A DNA stretch of 64,000 bases, from positions 23,289,029 through 23,353,028 of the forward strand of contig CM055108.1 of the NCBI GenBank assembly GCA_029204225.1. Direction: 5' to 3'. This document shows, one piece after another, positions 56,225 to 64,000 of this stretch. The stretch is from Diphasiastrum complanatum. Taxonomy: Eukaryota > Streptophyta > Lycopodiopsida > Lycopodiales > Lycopodiaceae. The notes below the pieces were generated by a model. That model did not search any database, was not told where the DNA came from, and was given only the letters and a program-made list of their open reading frames with translations. Positions within the stretch are counted from its first letter, which is position 1. Each line of letters begins with the position of its first letter. The position numbers and the translations under genes are program-made.

Positions 56225-57584
56225 AGTTCAAAGAAGATAAGTGTCTTGTCAAGGATCCTAAGAGATCTCTCTTGATTATTGTTTTGGGAACAATGCATGC
56301 TGACTTATTCATTATCAATACCTATGAGCAACGAATTCCCTCTATATGTCTTGTTGCTTCTACATCACAATCATTGGAGTTGGCTGAATTGTGGCATGCA
56401 AGGTTTGGACATGTCAACTTTGCAAGTTTGAAGAAGCTGAAGACAATCAACATGGTAGAAGATATTCCTACTATTGATCAGCGGGAAGGGCATGTATGCG
56501 AGAGGGGTGCATACTTGGAAAGTTTCAAAGGAAACCTTTTCCAATTGATGGAACTATAAGGGTTCTTGATAAATTTAATTTGGTTCATAGTGATGTTTGT
56601 GGTCCAATGAGGACCGAATCCATTGGAAAGTGCATCTATTTTGTGACTTTTATTGATGACTTTTTTCCCTTTTACATGGATCTATCCTATAAAGGCTCAA
56701 TCGGAAGTTTTTCAACATTTCAAAGATTTTCTAGCAATGAAAATCAGTTTGGGGATTTTTTGAAGACCTTACGCACCTATCGAGGAGGGGAATATATCAA
56801 GAGTACGTTCGGTGCATTTCTTCGAGAGAAGGGAATTCTACATCAAATGACAACTCCCTATATGCCTCAACAAAATGGTGTTGCCGAGCGAAAGAATCGC
56901 ACACTTATGGAGATGGCCCTTTGCATGCTCAAAGCAAAGGGGCTGCCTCACAAGTTTTGGGCTGAAGCGGTTATAACGGTAGCATACGTAAGCAATCGTT
57001 GTCCTACTAAAGCATTGAAAGTATTAACTCCTTATGAAGTTTGGTATGGGAAGAAGCCTTCAATCTCTCACTTTTGCATTTTTGGTTGTACGGCTTATGC
57101 TTTTGTTCCAGATAAACTTCGTACAAAGCTTGAGGATAAAGGAGTTAAATGCATTTTTGTTGGCTATAGTAGTGAAAGCAAAGGCTATAGGTTGTTCAAT
57201 TTGAGCACTAACAAGATTATTGTTAGTCGTGATGTGCATTTTGATGAAAAGAATTCATTAGATGTGGCCCCAGGTCATATCTTGAAGGTGGACAGCCCAC
57301 GTAGTGTGAATGTTCAAGTTTTTCCAGATTTGGTACCATCCTCTATTTCTGGAGATAAGGGGCAGCAATCAACCAGTTTCGAACTGCCCAACACCTCATC
57401 AAGTTTAGAGCCTAATGTTCATCAAGAACCGCCCATTGTTGCTCAAAATCAGCCTGTAGGAACTGTTGGACAACAAGGACCAGTTTTGGAAGATCTTGGA
57501 CAGCCAAGTGCAGTGTTGGAAGATCTTGGACAGCAAATTACAAGAAGAGACATGGCTGTTGGACAGCCTAAAACAGTCTCATGA
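56225..57584 (+). pseudogene. Copia F pre-integrase and integrase
   Basis: Pre-integrase: LWHARFGHVNFASLKKLK. A frameshift near 56510 leads into the 362-codon frame 56496-57584, with NLVHSDVCGPM (first catalytic Asp), TPYMPQQNGVAERKNRTLME (third, Glu), and ..VFGCTAYAF-type and KCIFVGYSSESKGYRLF blocks. The second catalytic Asp of LRTDRGGEY is Tyr (56778-56780), so the enzyme is dead. The C-terminal linker is Gln/Pro/Ser-rich with two LEDLGQ repeats. Confidence 0.92.
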
Positions 57585-57699
57585 TGGCTGTTCTCGACTT
57601 TGCGGGACAACAAAGTAAGTTCATTTTATCATGGAAAGACACGTGCCTCTACAAAATCAGTGGATTATGCTGATTTTTCAGATTTTGCTCTTACATCTC

Positions 57700-59169
57700 A
57701 TGGAGATGTTTCGGAAGAACTTGTTTCTATGAGCAGGCCAAGGGAGTAAAATGTTGGGAGGATGCGATGCAAGATGCGTATGACTCACTCATGAAGAACC
57801 AGATTTGGGTTCTTGTTGATCTTCCTCATGCGAAGAAGGCAATTGGTTCTAAATGGGTATACAAAATCAAGTATAAGGCAGATGGTACCATTGAAAGTTA
57901 CAAGGCAAGGCTTGTTGCCAAAGGCTATGCTTAGCAAAAGGGGATTGATTATGAGGAGACTTTTTCTCCTAGTGCTCGGATGACTACCGTGAGGGTAGTA
58001 ACCTCTTTGGCTGCCCATTTTGGTTGGCGTTTGCGACAACTTGACATAAAGACAACATTCCTCGATGGTGATCTCAATGAGGAAGTGTACCTTCAATAAC
58101 CTGCTGGTTTTTTGGTTGAAGGCCAAGAAGATAAAGTTTGTCTTCTCAAGAAGGCACTTTATGGATTGAAGCAAGCCCCAAGGATGTGGTATCAAAAGAT
58201 ACATGCCTACTTTTGTGATCGTGGGTTTACTAATAGTCCTAGCGAATCTACTCTTTATGTCAAGCATACTTCAAATTATATCATCATTATTTTGCTTTAT
58301 GCTGATGATATTATTATTACAGGAAGTAATGAGCAGGAGATTGATGCTGTAATACTTGATCTTGGTATGGTTTTTTAAACCTCAGATTTAGGCCTATTGC
58401 ACTTTTATCTTGGTCTTGATTTCGTACAAGAAGGGGCTGGAATTTTGATCTCTCAAGAACGCTACATTGGGCAGATTTTGAAGCGGTTCAAGATGGAAGA
58501 TTGCAAGCCGGTTGCTACACCTATGGAGACAGGCCTGAAATTCAAGGTGATGGTGAACCATTTGATACTACTTTATATTGTCAAGCTATTGGCTGTCTCA
58601 TTTACCTATGTAATTCAAGAGTGGACATTTTTTATAGTGTCTCACTCATGAGTCAATTCATGCATGCCCCGATGACATCACATTGGAAAGCGTTGAAGAG
58701 AATTTTTTGATATCTTCAAGGAACAAGAAGTCATGGACTGGTTTTTCCTGCTTGTGATGATGCATGTTTGGTTGGTTTTAGTGACTCGGATTGGGGTGGA
58801 GATCAAGACACTAGACGCTCTACAAGTGGACATTGCTTTTTCTATGGAAATTCTGCAATTTCTTGGTCAAGTAATAAGCAGCCCACTGTTGCTACTTCTT
58901 CTAGTGAGGCAGAATATAGAGCGATATTTTCAACGGAGTGTTTATGGCTGAGAAGACTACTTGTTGACATGAAGTTTGGCGAGCCCTCAGCCACTTTTAT
59001 CTTGAGTGATAGTCAAAGTGCTATTGCCATTGCACGGAATCCTGTTTTTCATGCGAGAACGAAGCACATCGAGATCCATTATCACTTTGTTCGGGAGAGA
59101 CTTCATGATGGCGACATTTTACTTGAGTATTGTCCTACAGAGGATAATATTGCGGACCTCTTCACTTAG
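57700..59169 (+). pseudogene. Copia F reverse transcriptase and RNase H
   Basis: RT blocks in order: KKAIGSKWVYKIKYKADGTI, ARLVAKGYA, a TAG stop (57932-57934), QKGIDYEETFSP, EEVYLQ then a TAA stop (58097-58099), KALYGLKQAPRMWYQKIHAY, and the catalytic YADD (58298-58309). After frameshifts comes RNase H 58768-59169: DSDWGGDQDTRRSTSGHCFF, ATSSSEAEYRAIF, HIEIHYHFVRERL, ending NIADLFT and a TAG. The two Gln-to-stop changes are both C-to-T, as expected from cytosine deamination. Confidence 0.92.
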
Positions 59170-59274
59170 GCGTTGCCTAGAGTCAGATTTGAAGCTTTAT
59201 GCAAAGCTTTAAATTTCATACCACGTGGTGGCTTTATTACATAGTGAAGATTTCAGTTTTTTTGCATTGTCATT

Positions 59275-59496
59275 TAAGGAGGGTGTTAGAAATAAATGAC
59301 TATGCTAAAGTTAATCCATAGGTTACTTTGACCCAAAAGGTCGAGATTTGTGTAACCATGGGTCTTTAGTTATTTAGGCCATGTTAAGTTTGTCTTAATT
59401 TGTGATGGACCCAATTTCGGTCATGTACTGACTCGTGGGTCCTTAGAGGTCTAATTTGGTTTAGGGGCCCTATCTTGACTTTTGGGGGTGCCCTAC
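59275..59496 (+). repeat. Polypurine tract and truncated 3' LTR of Copia F
   Basis: TAAGGAGGG (59275-59283) then TGTTAGAAATAAATG from 59284. Similarity to the 5' LTR stops at 59496 (GTGCCCTAC), losing the last 170 bp. Confidence 0.92.
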
Positions 59497-61094
59497 GGCC
59501 CCTTACCTCAGAAGAAGTGATAGAAATGAGCACATTGGTCTTTACACAAATGTACGAAAGCTAATGTAGGCATATGTTTGGGCATGTGACTCTTGGGCAT
59601 TAATGATTTGAGCGGGGATGTCGTAATATCTATTTATTGCTATGCATGATGAAGTTGAAGCTTTAAGACTATGTGGGTGGACTCCATAGGGTTGAAGTTT
59701 GCACATCTCCTTTGTTATCTTGGATATTGTGCTGCACAATATCAATGTGTATGAAATGGCAGGTAGTTTCATGTTGTGCTCTACAAATTGCATTATTTGG
59801 AATTGCATAAATTCCACAAATCATTCTATGTTGATCTTGTGGATGATACACTTGTTGATTCTCACTCTAAAAGATTGAATCTATGAAACTTCGGTAGCAG
59901 TGGTGTTAAGACTGGACAAAGGTTTTCTGAGGCCTCCTTTTACATGGTGTTTTGGGCATAATTTTCATTGTAGGCCAATATCAATACGGGGTCAATGTCG
60001 AAGACTGGTTTGGACTTATCTCCATTTAAGGTGGTGATTCGGGTAACTTGGATTTACATGAAGGTGATGCTTTTGACTTGGAGAGAATCAGACCCAAATT
60101 CCAATCAAATCACTTAGTTTACTTTGGAATCTGAGATAGTACTCCAGAGATAAACCATCGAAAGTTTATTTTATCTCAGAATACTTACTTAAATTTAAAG
60201 ATTCGATTGAGGATAATGATTTTGGGTATGTGTTGAAAGTTAAAGAATTTATTTTTCTGATTCTCTTTCATGTTAGGAGGACAGAACATGTGTAAGGGGG
60301 GTTGGGTGGGGGGGTTCCGCATCCTGTACAGAGGATTTTGAATAATCCTGATGTGGATATTTGGTACTCCTTTGTTCAAGCTTATTAGTTACATAATGAA
60401 TCTTAAGACTTTTTACGTTGTTGCTTGGTTTCGCTTTGTTACTATATAGGTGAGCACTAGCTTAAGTAGTATTTGAGCATAATGATGCTGATTGGCGACA
60501 CTTTGCTAAAAGAAATATTCTCTTAACTATTACATTTCCTTCTAACGAGGAGCCGATAACTTGAATGTAATGTTTCTAGTCTAAGATGTAGTTAAAGTTC
60601 CATCTGGCTTTCGTTGGTTGAGTTCAATCATTCATGAACCCCTGTAAGTTTCAATCTTAGTCTTTTCATAGCTTGTACTTTTATACTAACGTCTTGTATC
60701 GAGTTTCTCTGTTTTGGTAATGGTATATTTTTTCAGTCTATTTCTTTCGCTATGACGTCCATAGTGTGACTGAATACATCATTAACTTTCCAAGAACCAC
60801 TTCAAAGAGACTGTTAACATTTCAAGAACTTGTCAAATCACTCTCACCAATTTTAGATCGGGATAACCTGATAATTGAATATCTTAAATTTTATGTGAAT
60901 TTCAGATCAATCAGAGGACTCTGGAATAGTATATGCGAGTTCTGGGGTGTAGTAAACAGTCATGGGAATTTCTGGGCTGTAGTAAACTGTTGATAGAAAG
61001 GAGATATTTGTATGTCTATTAACAGTTCGTTAACATTTTAGCTGAATACTAATTGTCAGAGGTGAGCTTAACACCGTTTTCTACTGACCTTCAG
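59497..61094 (+). other. BCHB intron 5, distal part
   Basis: No gene recognised. A G-rich tract lies near 60295-60315. The 75-codon frame at 60766 was examined as an exon and rejected. Confidence 0.6.
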
Positions 61095-61317
61095 AGCTTT
61101 TACGAATCTTAAGAAGGTTATGCTTGAAAGGCGCAATTGGTGATTTAATTTTGGAGCAGTTAACCTTACGAACACTTGAGAAAGCCATCAAGTTAGATAC
61201 TCGAACTCAAAATCATTTTCGAAGCATTGGAGGCCTTGATGTCTTGCTTGAAGGTCTAGGAAATCCACTTAAAGCAGGGTTGGACAAAGTTCCAGCAATA
61301 AATTTTGGCAAATCCAG
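61095..61317 (+). CDS. BCHB: BEACH domain-containing protein B, exon 6
   Basis: Acceptor CTTCAG|AG. The first two bases complete Glu with exon 5, giving GGLNWFV-ELLRILRRLCLKG across the 17.9-kb intron. It continues LILEQLTLRTLEKAIKLDTR, then QNHFRSIGGLDVLLEGLG, matching the LTLRTL....QNHFRSIGGLEVLLDGLG segment I recall from BCHB. Donor TCCAG|GTGAAC leaves two bases of the next codon. No downstream exon was found before 64000, so the gene continues outside the window. Confidence 0.92.
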
Positions 61318-63109
61318 GTGAACTGTTACCCTAGATTGTACATGAGGAATGCACATTTTCAAGTCCTGTGTTTGATTGTTGTCCCTTTCTCAATTGTCTT
61401 ATTTGTTTACTGCTCATTAGTGTGGAGGAACATTCATTAGCCCTCACCTTGTTCATTTAGTAACTTTTCTTTTATGTCTATATGTTCCTGAAACTTGTAA
61501 TTTGTACATGAACTTGTAGGATTTGAAGAAACAACCTTACTGACAATAAAAATCGTAAGAGTCCTCTATGAAGATTTTTAAGTTTCGATGATTTTATGGT
61601 AATTTCACATCACAGATTATGAATAAAAAGGGCAGGCTCAGCTACAGAATTTGTGAATGAACTTGTGTATGCATTTATAGCCTTACAAGGTGTCTTTCAA
61701 ATTTGAAAGATCATGAAAGCAGGGCAGCATGTATCAATTACATCACTAGTTCAAGGACAAGTATTATTGGATACGAGTCTAGGTGATGTAGTAGCATTTG
61801 CATTATATAGTAAGGATCATAAATCTATATTATTGTGATTTTTGCAAAGGCTAAAGAATTTATGGATTCTTTAATAGACAACACATACTTCACAGCGAGA
61901 TAAGGGGTCGCCGTATGCTGAGGATCACGATCAGCAGAAAATAGTTCCAAGGGTTTTTTAATTGTTTCATAAGACTCCAATTCTTGTATGGTAAGCTGTA
62001 GGTATCAGCAAATTATCTATCTAATAGCGAAGTATCATTGTAGGTAGACTTTATTTAAGATTGATGGAAGTATTCATTGTAGGTGTCTTTCCATGAACAA
62101 AGACAACCACATTTGCACTCAAAATTTTGTTGAGTGGAATAGATTTTTCTTTGCGCTTTGATTGCTGATGTCTAAATGGCAATATACTCCGTGTGCCACA
62201 ACTGCAGTGGCATTGTTCAACTTCCTTTCGTGCGAACTTGGGTGTGAGGGCGGATGTTGGCATGTTCTGGTTAGAAGGACATAACTCAACGCACCTATAT
62301 TTGGCTTGGTTCTAGAAGGATCAATGCTAGATGTTAATTCCTTATGCACCTTTAGTATTCACTGTCTTGGTTTGATAGTTTGGTGTTAGCATATTGTAGA
62401 CTGAAGATTAGAATTTGGTGGTAGGGTGCATATTTCTGTTGAAAAGCTTGATGCTATTGCATTTGAACATGAAAATTGTTGGTACTATTAACAACGTAAT
62501 GGTTTATATTGCTGTCTATATAAATTTTTGTTCCAATTAGTGAATTTGTTCCTTTAGCCATATTTGGAAAAGGTGCATAAAGATCAATTGAATAATTGTA
62601 GGTTTTATCCTCATTCTTTCTTTTGAGAATGTTTCATCCTTAAGAAAAATTGAAACATTCAGATTTAATGAGTAAGGACAAGGTACTTACGAAATATTGT
62701 GCTAGTTGTGATGTTTTTTTTGTCTTTTTTGAGAAAATAGAAATGCCTTCTAGACAGCCTCGTGTGAAGGATGTCAAGTACGTATAGGATGAGTTGGCTA
62801 TGCACTTCTAAGAGGCCTGTAAAACCTTGCAATAACGAGTCACACTGGCCTTGTTCATCTACCACCCAAAAAACAAGTGTTGTTCCTTTCAAGTCGTTTT
62901 TCACCAGTGATTGTTTATAATATTAACTGAAGCTTTTTCTTCTTAGACAACAAGGAGTGTTTTTGGCAGTGCTTGCTTCATTTGTTGTTTGGTGATACAC
63001 TTTTAGGACTGCCATTCTTCCTAAATGACCATTCTTGATATCTTATACAAATCAAATTGATACCAATTTTTTTTATCCTCTCTAATTTATCATGTTGCTT
63101 ATTTATTCG
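61318..63109 (+). other. BCHB intron 6, proximal part
   Basis: No exon, RNA gene or LTR pair recognised. The next coding block expected in BCHB (a hydrophobic ..LQV/LEVLREAV.. type segment) was not seen. Confidence 0.55.
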
Positions 63110-63248
63110 AGTCTCTAAGCCAAGCGCCCATCCTAGATCACGACACGTGGCAACCATGCGGGTCCATGAGTCACTGGTTAAGTCAACAGGGCTAGTCGAC
63201 GCTCAGTTCCAAGTTGGGCTTTGGACCCAAGGGGTTGGGTCCCTAACA
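63110..63248 (-). repeat. Partial 3' LTR of the gypsy element
   Basis: The minus strand begins TGTTAGGGACCCAACCCC and contains CATGGACCCGCATGGTTGCC. Its far end is not defined. Confidence 0.65.
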
Positions 63249-63275
63249 TATCCTCGCCCTTAAAAGACTCCTGTT

Positions 63276-63913
63276 CTAAGGAAGAAAATTTGGGAATCTC
63301 TGTCTAAGGTCTCGCTCCTTTTCCCAAGTGTGATCGTCTTTAGAATTTCCTTTCCAACGAACCAAGTATTTAGTCACCTGCCGGTTTCTGAGCCCACATT
63401 GACGTACATCAACAATGGGTCCTCTAGCTGAACTAGCTTATCCTGTAGAATCAATTCATCCTTCCTGCCGAGTCGTTCCTTTAAAAGACTGATATGGAAG
63501 ATTGGGTGAACATTGATTCCCTGAGAAAGGTCTAGTTTGATAGGCATTCCGATTGAGTTTCTTTACAATCCAGAAAGACCAAGCATATCGAGGTTATAAC
63601 TTAGCACATTTTCCAGTCTTTAGTACCTTAGAGTCTTTTGGGACCTTAAGATACACCCAATCTCCTTCCACATAGACCCTAGGTTGTCACTTTTGATTAG
63701 CGTAAAATTGGGTTCTATCCTGAGCTGTTTTTACGTTATCGCGAGCAACAAGCGCATTTCTTGCATATCATGCAGGAAATCCATCGCCCCTTGAACCTTG
63801 AGGCTTTTGAGGCCAACGACGATTGGGGCTCGAGGCTGAAAACCATACATCAGAGTGAATGGACTAAAACCCATCGATGAATGCTTTGCGCTGTTATACG
63901 CAAACTCAATCAT
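63276..63913 (-). pseudogene. Gypsy integrase C-terminus with chromodomain
   Basis: The frame 63731-63913 reads MIEFAYNSAKHSSMGFSPFT and LMYGFQPRAPIVV, the end of the integrase core. Further left, with stops, come QPRVYVEGDWVYLKVPKDSK, CAKL, and a damaged HP.FHVS block, then an open chromodomain VTKYLVRWKGNSKDDHTWEK followed by ERDLRQRFPNFLP and a stop. The chromodomain is complete in its aromatic residues; the integrase tail has at least two stops. Confidence 0.88.
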
Positions 63914-64000
63914 TGGAAGGTACCTTTCCCAATTCGAAATGTGCGAAGCATATCTTCCATAGACTGGTTTCTCCTTTCAGTCTGACCATCCGACTCAGGA

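Larger units (their letters stand above)
53253..59496 (+). mobile_element. Copia element F, interrupted by G, 3' LTR truncated
   Basis: A second Copia lineage with a different LTR (TGTTAGAAATAAATG). 5' LTR 53253-53635, primer site TGGTATCAGAGCTACC at 53636, leader, gag from 54346, element G (54971-56224), then pre-integrase, integrase, RT and RNase H, polypurine tract (59275-59283) and a 3' LTR cut at 59496. The end of gag, zinc knuckle and protease are lost at the G junction. Sense orientation in BCHB intron 5. It is the best preserved pol region in the window, but inactive. Confidence 0.92.
63110..64000 (-). mobile_element. Ty3/gypsy chromovirus, 3' end (runs off the window)
   Basis: Minus orientation: integrase, chromodomain, stop at 63276-63278, polypurine tract (minus AAGGGCGAGGA, 63251-63261), then an LTR starting TGTTAGGGACCC at 63248 and traceable to about 63110. 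The remaining part lies beyond 64000. The LTR is related to the repeats at 35838 and 36670. Confidence 0.85.

Noticed and set aside
60766-60993. 75-codon frame considered as an extra BCHB exon
   Set aside because: Exon 5 joins exon 6 directly with matching phase and a continuous family motif; adding this frame would break that motif, and no donor in phase was found.

Overview
The window is nuclear DNA of a seed plant with a large, retrotransposon-rich genome. Evidence for this: plant-type LTR retrotransposons with initiator-Met primer sites (TGGTATCAGAGC), GT-AG introns of 9 to 18 kb, long GA/CT microsatellites, and a gene that reads as a plant BEACH protein. I cannot name the species. Long introns fit a gymnosperm, a magnoliid or another large-genome lineage.

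Two host genes are supported, both on the + strand. (1) A small two-exon gene (CDS 9524-9576 joined to 18965-19121) encodes a 69-residue protein I do not recognise. It has a 9.4-kb intron, and a G-box cluster lies about 0.7 kb upstream. (2) The 5' part of a BEACH domain-containing protein B (BCHB) homologue has six coding exons: 26824-26972, 38069-38132, 39120-39399, 42301-42459, 42765-43145 and 61095-61317. All splice phases agree and no stop interrupts the frame. About 419 residues of the N-terminal armadillo-like region are present. The PH-BEACH and WD40 parts must lie beyond 64000. Introns 1 (11.1 kb) and 5 (17.9 kb) are packed with nested elements.

Layout. 1-8650: TE debris, including a gypsy element (3845-6540) with two LTRs that splits a minus-strand gag-like ORF. 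8650-19121: the small gene; its intron holds Copia element A (11811-14445, target duplication GTATT), a tiny tRNA-derived SINE with a perfect 16-bp target duplication, and two decayed gypsy fragments. 19122-26100: intergenic, with four long GA/CT arrays and an orphan LTR with primer site. 26100-61317: BCHB. Intron 1 holds Copia C (27245-37556), interrupted by Copia B (29099-33369, target duplication CTTTT). Intron 5 holds Copia D (44308-52257), interrupted by the rearranged double element E (48031-51775), then Copia F (53253-59496), interrupted by G (54971-56224). 61318-64000: next BCHB intron, with a minus-strand chromodomain gypsy element running off the window.

None of the Copia or gypsy copies I could read is intact; most have lost a domain or a catalytic residue. 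Copia A to E look like relatives: they share a U3 motif, and A, C and D also share a palindromic leader stem. No CRISPR array, rRNA, intact tRNA or organellar insert was seen.
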